Part shown: in pieces, positions 26,941-35,441 of the stretch
Layout of the letters: every line of letters starts with the position of its first letter
Numbering within the stretch: the stretch's first letter is position 1
Source: Streptomyces aureoverticillatus
GTDB taxonomy: Bacteria > Actinomycetota > Actinomycetes > Streptomycetales > Streptomycetaceae
Assembly (NCBI RefSeq): GCF_014649395.1
Contig: NZ_BMSY01000014.1
Coordinates: 62,001-126,000 of the forward strand
DNA: 64,000 bases
Direction of reading: 5' to 3'
Translations under genes and position numbers: made by a program
Notes under the pieces: generated by a model
What the model saw: only the letters and a program-made list of their open reading frames with translations
Database searches by the model: none
Told to the model about the DNA's origin: nothing

Positions 26941-26943
26941 AGT
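26938..26943 (+). promoter_or_regulatory. Candidate -10 box for leaderless ADP-ribosylglycohydrolase gene
   Basis: TAGAGT overlaps the stop codon of the phosphatase gene and ends 9 bases before the ATG at 26953. Confidence 0.35.
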
Positions 26944-26952
26944 GACAGGGCG

Positions 26953-27861
26953 ATGACCGCTGACCTCTCTTCCGTACGGCGCCTTGACCGCGCCCTCGCC
27001 AGCCTGCGTGGTCTCGCGGTGGGAGACGCGCTGGGCTCGCAGTTCTTCACGCCCGCGCGGTACCCGCTGCTGAAGCGGCGCGAGCTGCCCGAGGGGCCCT
27101 GGCCCTGGACCGACGACACCGAGATGGCCTGCTCCGTCCTGTCCGTCCTCGCCACCCACGGCAGGATCGACCAGGACGCCCTGGCCGCCTCCTTCGCCGA
27201 GCACCACCACGCCGACCGGGGCTACGGCCCCGCCGTGAACCAACTGCTCGGCCGGATCCGCGACGGCGGGGACTGGCGGGAGCTGGCCTCCGCCCTGTTC
27301 AAGGGGCAGGGGTCCTGGGGGAACGGCGCGTCCATGCGGATCGCTCCGCTCGGCGCCTGGTACGCCGACGACCCGGAGCAGGCGACCCACCAGGCGGAGA
27401 TCTCGGCCTACCCGACGCACCAGCACCGCGAGGCCGTGGTGGGCGCGATGGCGGTGGCCGCAGCGGCGGCGCTGGCGGCCGACCCCGCGGGGCCGCCGGC
27501 TCCCAAGGCGCTGCTCGACGGCGTCATCGACCTGGTGCCGCGCAGTGCCGTGGGTGCCGGGCTGCGGCGGGCGCGGGACATGCTCGACTACGACGACGCC
27601 GGGACGGTGGCCGCCGTTCTGGGGTGCGGGCGCCGCACGACGGCGCACGACACGGTGCCGTTCGCGCTGTGGTCGGCGGCTCGCGCGCTCGGTGCGTACG
27701 AACGGGCCTTCTGGGACACCGTGCGGGTGGGTGGTGACATGGACACCACCTGCGCGATCGTGGGCGGAGTCGTGGCTGCCGGTGCCGACGGGGCGCCGCC
27801 GGCCGCGTGGCTGGAGCGGACCGAGCCGCTGCCCGACTGGGTGTCGGCGACCTCGGCCTGA
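26953..27861 (+). CDS. ADP-ribosylglycohydrolase (DraG-type) family protein
   Basis: 302 residues. Metal-binding and catalytic motifs of the family are present: GLAVGDALGSQF near the N-terminus, WTDDTEMA and, near the C-terminus, RVGGDMDTTCAIVGGVVAA. GNGASMRIAPLGA is the central family motif. Such enzymes remove ADP-ribose from proteins or small molecules using two metal ions. The target is unknown. It is convergent with the MFS gene and ends before a strong hairpin. Confidence 0.92.
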   Translation: MTADLSSVRRLDRALASLRGLAVGDALGSQFFTPARYPLLKRRELPEGPWPWTDDTEMACSVLSVLATHGRIDQDALAASFAEHHHADRGYGPAVNQLLGRIRDGGDWRELASALFKGQGSWGNGASMRIAPLGAWYADDPEQATHQAEISAYPTHQHREAVVGAMAVAAAAALAADPAGPPAPKALLDGVIDLVPRSAVGAGLRRARDMLDYDDAGTVAAVLGCGRRTTAHDTVPFALWSAARALGAYERAFWDTVRVGGDMDTTCAIVGGVVAAGADGAPPAAWLERTEPLPDWVSATSA

Positions 27862-27930
27862 GCGGCCCGGTCGCGAGACCGCGTGGTGGGTGCGCCTGAG
27901 TGGTGGTGACCGCGGCCGGCCACGGTGGCC

Positions 27931-27980
27931 ACGTGTGTGCCGGGGCGGCCTTGCCGGTGCGGCCGGCCCGGCACACACGT
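27931..27980. terminator. Hairpin terminator in the convergent gap before the MFS gene
   Basis: Arms 27931-27950 and 27961-27980 are complementary over 20 bp with one mismatch, around the loop ttgccggtgc. Confidence 0.75.
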
Positions 27981-27986
27981 CCCCCG

Positions 27987-29543
27987 TCAGCCCCCCGCTG
28001 GACCCGCCGCGCTCGCCGTGCCGGCGAGGGCGTCCAGGTCGCTCTTGCGTACGCGGATCACGAGTAGGGCGATGATCAGGGCGAGTACGGCCATGGCGAC
28101 GGCCGGTATGAAGGCCGTGGAGATGCCCTTGGCCAGCACCTCGTGGCCCCATGGCGCCGGTAGTTCGCCGGACTTGGCGAAGGCGGCCTTCTCCTGGGGG
28201 GAGGCGTTGGCCATGAAGTCCGGGATCTGTTCCTTGGCCTCGTCCCGGCTCGCGGAGCCGAAGACCGTCGTCAGGATGGACAGGCCGAGCGACCCGCCGA
28301 CCTGCTGGGTCGCGTTGAGCAGCCCCGACGCGGCCCCCGCCTCGTGCACGGCGACGCCGGACACCGCGGTGAGGGTCAGCGTCACGAAGTTCAGGCCCAT
28401 GCCGAAGCCGAACAGCAGCATGGGGCCGAGGACCCCGCCCGCGTACGAACTGTCCGGGGTGATGAACGTCTGCCACCCGAGGCCCAGGGCGACGATGGCG
28501 GAGCCGGTCACCATGAAGGGCTTGGGGCCGAGGACCGGCAGGAAGCGCTGCGACAGACCCGCGCCGATCACGATCGCGACCGTGACGGGCAGGAAGGCGA
28601 GACCGGCCTCGATCGGGGTGTAGCTCAGCACGTTCTGCACGAAGAGCACGATGAAGAAGAACATGCCGAACATGGCTGCGGCCAGGCTGAGCATGATCAC
28701 GTACGTACCCGACCGGTTGCGGTCGGCGAACATCTTCAGTGGTGTGATCGGTTCCTTGGCCCGGCTCTCGATGAAGACGAAGGCCACGAGCAGCACGACC
28801 GCCGCGCCGAACGAGCCGAGGGTGAGGCTGTCGCGCCAGCCGTCCTCGGAGGCCCTGATGAAGCCGTAGACCAGCGAGGCCATGCCGGCTGTCGAGGTCA
28901 GCGCGCCCACGAAGTCGAAGCGGCCCGGATGGCGCTCGGACTCGCTGATGTAGAGCGGGGTGAGGAAGGCGATCAGCACGCCGATGGGCACGTTCACGAA
29001 CAGCACCCAGCGCCAGTCCAGCCACTCGGTGAGCATGCCGCCCGCCAGCAGGCCTATCGCGCCGCCGCCCGCGGAGACCGCCGCGAAGACACCGAACGCG
29101 CGGTTCCGCTCGGGTCCCTCGGGGAACGTGGTCGTGATCAGGGCGAGCGACGTGGGCGACGCGATCGCGCCACCGACGCCCTGGAGGGCGCGCGCCGCGA
29201 GCAACTGCCAGGGCTCCTGGGCGAATCCGCCGAGCAGCGAGGCGAGCGTGAACAGCAGGATGCCGAACATGAAGACCCGGCGGCGGCCCAGGATGTCACC
29301 GGCGCGGCCGCCGAGAAGCAGCAGGCCGCCGAAGGTGAGGGTGTACGCACTCACGACCCAAGTGAGGTCCGTCGTGGAGAACTTGAGCGCGTCCTGAATG
29401 TGCGGGAGCGCGATGTTCACAATCGTCGCGTCCAGTACCACCATGAGTTGGCAGGCGGCGATGATGGTGAGCGCCACACCCGGGCGCCCTTCCCGTCGGG
29501 CCGCGCCAGGCTTTTGATCTTGAGTTAATTGAGAGGTTGTCAC
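27987..29543 (-). CDS. DHA2-type MFS drug exporter
   Basis: 518 residues, 14 predicted membrane segments, EmrB/QacA subfamily. Motifs include LDATIVNIALPHI in helix 1, GGRAGDILGRRRVFM (motif A) and AFGVFAAVSAGGGAIGLLAGG (motif C region of drug/H+ antiporters). The GTG at 29543 follows GGGGGAC. The divergent TetR gene and two matching operators between them indicate substrate-inducible expression. The substrate is not determined by sequence. Confidence 0.92.
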   Translation of the reverse strand: MTTSQLTQDQKPGAARREGRPGVALTIIAACQLMVVLDATIVNIALPHIQDALKFSTTDLTWVVSAYTLTFGGLLLLGGRAGDILGRRRVFMFGILLFTLASLLGGFAQEPWQLLAARALQGVGGAIASPTSLALITTTFPEGPERNRAFGVFAAVSAGGGAIGLLAGGMLTEWLDWRWVLFVNVPIGVLIAFLTPLYISESERHPGRFDFVGALTSTAGMASLVYGFIRASEDGWRDSLTLGSFGAAVVLLVAFVFIESRAKEPITPLKMFADRNRSGTYVIMLSLAAAMFGMFFFIVLFVQNVLSYTPIEAGLAFLPVTVAIVIGAGLSQRFLPVLGPKPFMVTGSAIVALGLGWQTFITPDSSYAGGVLGPMLLFGFGMGLNFVTLTLTAVSGVAVHEAGAASGLLNATQQVGGSLGLSILTTVFGSASRDEAKEQIPDFMANASPQEKAAFAKSGELPAPWGHEVLAKGISTAFIPAVAMAVLALIIALLVIRVRKSDLDALAGTASAAGPAGG

Positions 29544-29566
29544 TATGGGTCCCCCACAAGTGCGTT

Positions 29567-29586
29567 AGTGAACGCAGACGTTCACT
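29567..29586. promoter_or_regulatory. TetR-type operator 1
   Basis: agtgaacgcagacgttcact is a palindrome with 8-bp arms and a 4-base centre, 24 bp upstream of the MFS start codon. Confidence 0.75.
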
Positions 29587-29615
29587 GTCGCGTCTTACGG
29601 TAGTGAAACCCAGAC

Positions 29616-29635
29616 AGGGAACGCAAGCGTTCACT
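29616..29635. promoter_or_regulatory. TetR-type operator 2
   Basis: agggaacgcaagcgttcact matches operator 1 in 17 of 20 positions and lies 49 bp from it, close to the TetR gene start. Two related sites in a divergent gap fit autoregulation plus control of the exporter. Confidence 0.7.
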
Positions 29636-29670
29636 GAGGGCTACCTTGATTGCTCAACGGAGATGTGCAG

Positions 29671-30285
29671 ATGGTTACTTCGCGTTGGACGTCCGCCTCC
29701 GCTCAGGCGGTCTCCTCGCGCCGCCGGGGGCCCGTGCTGGAGCGCGCGATCCTCGAGTCCGCGCTGGAACAGCTCAGTACGGTCGGCTGGAGCGGACTGA
29801 CGATGGAGGGCGTGGCCGCGGGCGCGCAGACGGGAAAGGCGGCGGTCTACCGCCGCTGGCCGTCGAAGGAGGATCTCGTCGTCAACGCCCTTCAGGCCGG
29901 GTTGCCCAAGGTCGACGACGTTCCGGACTGCGGAAGCGTCCGGGAGGACCTGCTGCAACTGTGCCGCCAGATGCGCGCGGCCATGACGTCACGGCCCGGC
30001 TATGCCCTGATGGCCGTGCTTCACGAGTGCGACACGGCAACCGCCGAGCGCTTCCACGGCGTGATCGTCGAGGGGGTCATCGAGCCGAGTGTGGAACTCA
30101 TCAGGCAGGTCATGAGGCGAGGAATGGAGCGCGGAGAGGTGCGTTCCGGAGCGACCGACGAGTACGTCTGCGATGTGATTCCGGCGATGATGATGTATCG
30201 CTCCAAGGTGTGCGGGAGCGAATGGACGGACGAGGAATTCGTCCGCCTCATCGACCAGGTCATGATGCCGTTGCTGCGGCCGTGA
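29671..30285 (+). CDS. TetR-family regulator of the divergent MFS exporter
   Basis: 204 residues from the ATG at 29671, behind ACGGAGA; a TTG at 29650 is also in frame. The helix-turn-helix is TMEGVAAGAQTGKAAVYRRWPSK. The C-terminal domain is the TetR_C-type often seen beside exporters. Two palindromic sites between this gene and the exporter are its likely operators. Confidence 0.9.
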   Translation: MVTSRWTSASAQAVSSRRRGPVLERAILESALEQLSTVGWSGLTMEGVAAGAQTGKAAVYRRWPSKEDLVVNALQAGLPKVDDVPDCGSVREDLLQLCRQMRAAMTSRPGYALMAVLHECDTATAERFHGVIVEGVIEPSVELIRQVMRRGMERGEVRSGATDEYVCDVIPAMMMYRSKVCGSEWTDEEFVRLIDQVMMPLLRP

Positions 30286-30431
30286 GGCGTGCGCTGACGC
30301 TGCCCTGAGACGCGCCCCGAGCCGCGCCGGGGGGCGTGCCCGAGCCGCCCCCGGAGTCCTGCGCCGAGGCGTGTGCCGCGACTCGGCCGGGGCTCGGCGA
30401 ACCGGGGTGTCGCGAGTGGTCATCGGCGGCG

Positions 30432-30437
30432 TAGGCT
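30432..30437 (+). promoter_or_regulatory. Candidate -10 box for leaderless rnhB
   Basis: TAGGCT ends 9 bases before the ATG at 30447, the same hexamer and spacing as in front of the helicase gene. Confidence 0.4.
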
Positions 30438-30446
30438 GATGGTGCC

Positions 30447-31148
30447 ATGCCGTACGAAGCACCCACCCACACCGTCGAGCGCTCCCTTCGCGCTACCACC
30501 GGAGCGAAGATCGTCGCCGGTGTCGACGAAGTCGGACGCGGAGCGTGGGCGGGACCGGTCACCGTCTGTGCGGCGGTGACGGGACTGCGCAGGCCGCCCA
30601 CCGGGCTCACCGACTCCAAGCTGATCACTCCCAAGCGGCGTGCCGAGCTCGCCGAGGAGCTGGAGAGCTGGGTGACGGCACACGCCCTGGGGCACGCCTC
30701 GCACGAGGAGATCGACGACCTGGGCATGACGGCCGCGCTGCGGCTTGCCGCCTGTCGAGCCCTTGAGGCGCTGCCGGTCCGTCCGGAAGCGGTCATTCTC
30801 GACGGGAAGCACGACTATCTCGGGGCGCCGTGGCAGGTCCGTACGGTCATCAAGGGCGATCAGTCCTGCGTGGCCGTCGCCGCAGCGTCGGTGATCGCCA
30901 AGGTTCGGCGCGACAAAATGATGGCCGAACTGGGCATCGAACATGCAGACTTCGGTTTTGCGGCCAACGCCGGTTATCCGTCACCGGTGCACAAGGCCGC
31001 GCTGGCGGAACGGGGACCCACTCCCTACCACCGGCTTACGTGGGCGTATCTTGATGCGCTGCCCCAGTGGCGGCACCTCAAGAAAGCCCGCACCTGGGCG
31101 GAGGGAAACGTTCCGGAAATCGAGGGCCAGCTCGGCTTTGACTTCTGA
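30447..31148 (+). CDS. rnhB: Ribonuclease HII
   Basis: 233 residues. It removes RNA from RNA-DNA hybrids and single ribonucleotides from DNA. The catalytic acidic residues are in GVDEVGRGAWAGPV, with LTDSKLIT, the VIKGDQSCVAVAAASVIAKVRRD motif and the late GYPSPVHKAAL element. The ATG sits directly downstream of a -10-like TAGGCT without a ribosome site. A Pro-rich protein of unknown function follows, possibly from its own promoter. Confidence 0.95.
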   Translation: MPYEAPTHTVERSLRATTGAKIVAGVDEVGRGAWAGPVTVCAAVTGLRRPPTGLTDSKLITPKRRAELAEELESWVTAHALGHASHEEIDDLGMTAALRLAACRALEALPVRPEAVILDGKHDYLGAPWQVRTVIKGDQSCVAVAAASVIAKVRRDKMMAELGIEHADFGFAANAGYPSPVHKAALAERGPTPYHRLTWAYLDALPQWRHLKKARTWAEGNVPEIEGQLGFDF

Positions 31149-31225
31149 TGTTTTCCGCAGTTCCGGTCGCACTCATGTGCCACCCGCCGACGCGTGTCGC
31201 GTCGGCGTTTGATAGACAACAACGC

Positions 31226-31897
31226 ATGCCTCTCATTCCCGAGGAGCCTCAGATTCACGAGAGTGCCCAGGGTCCCCGCGCCACGCCGGCCAACAGCCGT
31301 ACCGCGCCGACCCCCCGTCCCGTACCCGGCCCGCGTCCCGCGGCGCCGTCGCGGCCCGGACGTCCCGGTCCCGCACGGCCGATGCCGCCCGCGCAGCGCG
31401 CGACGCGTGAACCGGCCGTGAAGCCCGGGCCCACCGCCCAGGCCGCCAAGCCGGAGCCGACGGCTCCGGCTGTCCCCGAAGCTTCCACCACCGGCGTCGC
31501 CGCCGAGGTCCCGCAGATCCAGCTGATCCCGGCTTCCGTCGAAGGCGCCCTGGACGCCGCCGAGGAAGCCGTCGATCTGCTGCTCGACTCGGGCCGCGCT
31601 CCCGGCGACGTCCTGGTGATCACCACCGGCGAACCGCACCCGTGGGCCACGCACGAGCTGTCCTTCGGCGAGGACGCCTACTGGGCTCAGCACGACGCGG
31701 GCGACGACGTGTTCTACGCCGGTGCCGCCGCTCTGCCCCGTGCCGCCGCCCGTCCCGTGGTCGTCGTGGCCCTGAACGGCGGCAGCGAGGAGGTCGCCGT
31801 GGCGGCCCTGCCGACGGCGCTCACCCGGGCCGGAACCCTGCTGATCGTCTGCGGCGATCCGCAGCGGATCAACGCGATGCTGGGCGCGGGCGTCTGA
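31226..31897 (+). CDS. Conserved hypothetical protein downstream of rnhB
   Basis: 223 residues from the ATG at 31226. Residues 1-95 are rich in Pro, Arg and Ala and probably disordered. The C-terminal 125 residues form a compact alpha/beta-looking domain (VEGALDAAEEAVDLLLDSGRAPGDVLVITTGEPHPWATHELSFGE, then hydrophobic VVVVALNGG and LLIVCGD strands). I do not recognise a named family or catalytic motif. The same kind of protein follows rnhB in other Streptomyces, as far as I recall; that is background knowledge, not seen here. Confidence 0.75.
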   Translation: MPLIPEEPQIHESAQGPRATPANSRTAPTPRPVPGPRPAAPSRPGRPGPARPMPPAQRATREPAVKPGPTAQAAKPEPTAPAVPEASTTGVAAEVPQIQLIPASVEGALDAAEEAVDLLLDSGRAPGDVLVITTGEPHPWATHELSFGEDAYWAQHDAGDDVFYAGAAALPRAAARPVVVVALNGGSEEVAVAALPTALTRAGTLLIVCGDPQRINAMLGAGV

Positions 31898-32270
31898 CGC
31901 CTCCGCCCGGCGGGCACGCCGCGGCGCCGAGGTGTCGCGGCGCCACGCGCCACCCCGCGCTCGGCCGCGGGCGGATGCGCGGCGCTTCGGCCGCTAGGCG
32001 CGTGCGCACGCGCGCACGCGCATGTGCATGCATGGTGTTGCGGGGCGGTGCGTTGTACGCGCGTGTGACGCGTGAGGCCGAGGTGTGATGCATGAGGCTG
32101 ACGTGGCTCGTGAGGCTGACGGGACACATGAGCCTGATGCGTCCGGGCCTGACGCCGTCGGTGTGCTCAGTGCCTGGTGTCCGGCTCGATACCCGTGCCC
32201 GGCGTACGGCGTCGGGGCGACGTACAGAGCCAGTGTCAGCGTACGGAGCCGGGACAGCGTACGAAGTCGG
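31898..32270. other. Convergent intergenic region with repeats
   Basis: 373 bp between the convergent hypothetical genes. It contains an alternating purine-pyrimidine tract, a pair of gtgaggctgacg copies at about 32088-32120, and a tandem repeat at the far end. No gene is supported. Confidence 0.6.
31998..32034. other. 37-nt alternating purine-pyrimidine tract (Z-DNA-prone)
   Basis: From 31998 to 32034 every base alternates purine and pyrimidine, mostly CG, CA and TG steps ending in gtgcatgcatg. Such tracts favour left-handed DNA under negative supercoiling, and this one lies where two transcription units converge. Confidence 0.7.
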
Positions 32271-32289
32271 TCAGCGTGCGGAGGCGCGA
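32219..32289. repeat. 17-18-bp tandem repeat spanning a stop codon
   Basis: Four imperfect units: 32219-32236, 32237-32254, 32255-32271 and 32272-32289, sharing cagcgtacgga-g. The TGA stop of the minus-strand gene (complement of 32271-32273) falls at the junction of the last two units, so the gene end has been copied outward. Confidence 0.75.
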
Positions 32290-32909
32290 CGTAACAGCTC
32301 GGACGCCGCGCCGCCCATCCGCGGCTGCGGCGGCGCGTCGGCGGCGGCGAGGCCCTCCGGGGGTGAACCGGCGCTCGGCCGGCGGCCCCCGCGCCCCTCG
32401 CCGAGCACCTGCCATCCGTCCCGGGTCAGGGTGATGTACGCCCCGCACCGCAGCCCGTGCAGCGTGCACGCGTCCCGCAGCCCCCACATCCACGCGCCGT
32501 CCTCCTGGGTCCAACGCCCGTCCCCGTCACGGCAGTAGAGCAGGACCGCCGTACGCACCGGGGTGCGGCGGCGCAGGTCGTGCGGGATGACCCGGCGCAA
32601 CTGCGCGAGCAGCGCGTTGCGGAACACCCAGCCGTCGGCCACGCTCGCCCGCCGTGCGAACGACGCGGACGCCCTGACCCGTTCCTCCTGGTCGAGGACG
32701 GCCACGACCGCCGTGGCCGGAGTGGGCCGGTGGCGGGCGTGCAGACCGCTCACGACCTCGCGGGGATCGCGCAGCAGCGGGATCTCGGCGGCCGACCACT
32801 CGGCGGGCTCGAGCATGCGGGTGAGCGGCTCACCGGAATCGGGTATCGCCGCGACGGCCGGGGGATGCGGGGACGACGCCGCGGCGGGCGAAGTGAATCC
32901 GAAGGTCAC
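32271..32909 (-). CDS. Conserved hypothetical protein upstream of recQ
   Basis: 212 residues from the GTG at 32909, behind GGGAGG; a much longer open frame in the same phase is an artefact of GC content. No family was recognised. The middle contains LLRDPREVVSGLHARHRP, VVAVLDQEERVRASASFARRASVADGWVFRNALL and a region with RTAVLLYCRDGDGRW. It looks soluble, with no signal peptide or membrane segment. It is divergent from recQ. The last 25 residues are Pro/Ala/Arg-rich. Confidence 0.7.
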   Translation of the reverse strand: MTFGFTSPAAASSPHPPAVAAIPDSGEPLTRMLEPAEWSAAEIPLLRDPREVVSGLHARHRPTPATAVVAVLDQEERVRASASFARRASVADGWVFRNALLAQLRRVIPHDLRRRTPVRTAVLLYCRDGDGRWTQEDGAWMWGLRDACTLHGLRCGAYITLTRDGWQVLGEGRGGRRPSAGSPPEGLAAADAPPQPRMGGAASELLRRASAR

Positions 32910-33209
32910 GTTCCTCCCTTCGGCTACGCGCCGCCGCAGCGGGCGGCGTCGGACTGGGGGCGCACCGCGGCAAGCCCTACCGGACCACGGGAGCCGCGCG
33001 GGAGCGCTTCCAATTCTTCCCGGCGTATGGGCTTGCGGCAACGAGCAATTGGCGCCGTCGCCCTGTATCCGGTGATACGTCTCGCATATCCCTGCCCACG
33101 AGGTACCTCGCCCAAGCCCCCTTCCCGCCTGTACGGCCCGGACCAGGGGTAACACTCCCTTGAGCGGGTGAGTTCGCCGATTGTCAGTGCCATCGGGTTG
33201 CATGGGGGC
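32910..33209. other. Divergent intergenic region between a hypothetical gene and recQ
   Basis: 300 bp, less GC-rich in the middle (33010-33090). It should hold both promoters; taacact at 33152-33158 is a possible -10 for recQ. A GTG at 33168 is an alternative recQ start. No LexA box was seen. Confidence 0.5.
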
Positions 33210-35369
33210 ATGGACGATCTGGAGCTGCGTACCGAAGCCGACACCATCCTCGCCGAGCTGGTCGGTGATCCGGGCGGTTCCGCGCGGCTGCGGGAGGACC
33301 AGTGGCAGGCGGTGGCGGCCCTGGTCAACGAGCGGCGGCGGGCCCTGGTGGTGCAGCGCACGGGGTGGGGCAAGTCGGCGGTGTACTTCGTCGCCACCGC
33401 GCTGCTGCGCCGGCGCGGCTCCGGACCGACGGTGATCGTCTCGCCGCTGCTCGCCCTGATGCGGAACCAGGTGGAGGCGGCGGAGCGCGCCGGTATCCGG
33501 GCGCGCACCATCAACTCGGCCAACCCGGAGGAGTGGGACGCCATCTACGGGGAGGTGGAGCGCGGTGAGACCGATGTGCTCCTCGTGAGTCCGGAGCGGC
33601 TCAACTCGGTCGACTTCCGTGAGCAGTTGCTGCCCAAGCTCGCGGCCACGACCGGCCTCCTGGTGGTCGACGAGGCGCACTGCATCTCCGACTGGGGACA
33701 CGACTTCCGCCCCGACTACCGGCGGTTGCGGTCGATGCTCGCCGACCTGGCCCCCGGCGTTCCGGTCCTTGCCACGACGGCGACCGCGAACGCGCGCGTG
33801 ACGGCGGACGTGGCCGAGCAGTTGGGCACGGGCGCGGGGGAGGCGCTGGTGCTGCGGGGCCCGCTGGACCGGGAGAGCCTGCGTCTGGGCGTGGTCCGGC
33901 TGCCCGACGCCGCGCACCGCCTCGCGTGGCTCGCGGAGCATCTGGACGAGCTGCCGGGGTCCGGGATCATCTACACGCTGACGGTGGCCGCGGCCGAGGA
34001 GGCCACCGCCTATCTGCGCCAGCGCGGCTTCCGCGTGTCCTCCTACACCGGGCGCACGGAGAACGCCGACCGGCTGCAGGCCGAGGAGGACCTGCTGGCC
34101 AACCGGGTCAAGGCGCTGGTCGCGACGTCCGCGCTCGGCATGGGCTTCGACAAGCCGGACCTGGGCTTCGTGCTCCATCTCGGTTCACCGTCGTCCCCGA
34201 TCGCGTACTACCAGCAGGTGGGCCGCGCCGGACGCGGTGTGGAGCACGCCGACGTGGTGCTGCTGCCCGGCAAGGAGGACGAGGCGATCTGGCGCTACTT
34301 CGCCGACACGGCCTTCCCGCCCGAGGCGCAGGTCCGCCAGACCCTCGCGGCCCTCGCGGACGCGGGCCGGCCGCTGTCCGTGCCGGCCCTCGAGGCGGCG
34401 GTGGACCTGCGGCGCAGCCGCCTGGAGACGATGCTGAAGGTCCTTGACGTCGACGGCGCCGTCAAGCGGGTCAAGGGCGGCTGGGAGAACACCGGCCGGC
34501 CATGGGTGTACGACGCGGAGCGGTACGCGTGGGTGGCGCGGCAGCGGGCCGCCGAGCAGCAGGCCATGCGCGACTACGTGAGCACGGACCGGTGCCGGAT
34601 GGAGTTCCTGCGCCGACAGCTCGACGACGAGGGAGCGGTCCCGTGCGGCCGCTGCGACAACTGCGCGGGCGCCTGGGTCGATTCCTCCGTCTCGGAGCAG
34701 ACGCTGACGGCGGCGGCGAAGGAACTGGACCGCCCGGGGGTGGAGATCGAGCCGCGCCGGATGTGGCCCACGGGCATGCCCGCCCTGGGCATCGACCTCA
34801 AGGGGCGCATCCCGGCCAAGGAGCAGTGCTCCACCGGGCGTGCCCTGGGGCGGCTCTCGGACATCGGCTGGGGCAACCGGCTGCGCCCGCTCCTCGCCGA
34901 GAACGCGCCCGACGGCCCGGTCCCCGACGAAGTGCTGCGGGCCGCGGTGGCGGTCCTCGCCGACTGGGCGCGCTCTCCCGGAGGGTGGGCGTCGAGCGCC
35001 CCGGACGCCGCGGCCCGGCCGGTGGGCGTCGTCGCCGTGCCGTCCCTGGCCCGCCCGCAACTGGTCGGTTCCCTCGCCGAGGGCATCGCGAGCGTCGGCC
35101 GCCTCCCCTTCCTGGGGACACTGACGTACACCGGACCGGGCGGCGCGCACGCCACCCGCCGCAGCAATTCCGCCCAGCGCCTCAAGGAACTGTCCGGCGC
35201 CTTCGCCGTCTCCGACGAGCTGGCGGGCGCGCTGGCCGCCGCTTCCGGGCCCGTCCTGCTCGTGGACGACTACACCGACTCCGGGTGGACGCTCGCGGTC
35301 GCCGCCCGCCTGTTGCGCCGGGCGGGCTGCGACGGGGTGCTTCCGCTGGTGCTCGCGGCGGCGGGCTGA
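33210..35369 (+). CDS. recQ: RecQ-family DNA helicase with C-terminal phosphoribosyltransferase-like domain
   Basis: 719 residues from the ATG at 33210 (MDDLELRTEAD); a GTG at 33168 would add 14 residues. The helicase core has RTGWGKSAVYF (Walker A variant), VVDEAHCISDWGHDFRPDYRRL (motif II plus RecQ loop), and ATSALGMGFDKPDLGFVLHLG with QQVGRAGR. A RecQ-type zinc cysteine set is in CRMEFLRRQL and CGRCDNC. The last 170 residues are not the usual HRDC domain. They resemble a ComF/PRTase fold, ending in VLLVDDYTDSGWTLAVAARLLRRAG, the PRPP-binding loop pattern. Whether that domain binds PRPP is unknown. It probably works in recombination repair. Confidence 0.9.
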   Translation: MDDLELRTEADTILAELVGDPGGSARLREDQWQAVAALVNERRRALVVQRTGWGKSAVYFVATALLRRRGSGPTVIVSPLLALMRNQVEAAERAGIRARTINSANPEEWDAIYGEVERGETDVLLVSPERLNSVDFREQLLPKLAATTGLLVVDEAHCISDWGHDFRPDYRRLRSMLADLAPGVPVLATTATANARVTADVAEQLGTGAGEALVLRGPLDRESLRLGVVRLPDAAHRLAWLAEHLDELPGSGIIYTLTVAAAEEATAYLRQRGFRVSSYTGRTENADRLQAEEDLLANRVKALVATSALGMGFDKPDLGFVLHLGSPSSPIAYYQQVGRAGRGVEHADVVLLPGKEDEAIWRYFADTAFPPEAQVRQTLAALADAGRPLSVPALEAAVDLRRSRLETMLKVLDVDGAVKRVKGGWENTGRPWVYDAERYAWVARQRAAEQQAMRDYVSTDRCRMEFLRRQLDDEGAVPCGRCDNCAGAWVDSSVSEQTLTAAAKELDRPGVEIEPRRMWPTGMPALGIDLKGRIPAKEQCSTGRALGRLSDIGWGNRLRPLLAENAPDGPVPDEVLRAAVAVLADWARSPGGWASSAPDAAARPVGVVAVPSLARPQLVGSLAEGIASVGRLPFLGTLTYTGPGGAHATRRSNSAQRLKELSGAFAVSDELAGALAAASGPVLLVDDYTDSGWTLAVAARLLRRAGCDGVLPLVLAAAG

Positions 35370-35408
35370 GCTTGCGCGTGAGCTGAGCTACCCCGAGTAG
35401 GGGACCTT

Positions 35409-35441
35409 CCAGGCCCGGGTGCCGTACGCACCCGGGCCTGG
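35409..35441. terminator. Hairpin terminator after recQ
   Basis: Perfect 14-bp stem (ccaggcccgggtgc and its complement) around cgtac, followed by ctttgtc. Confidence 0.85.
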
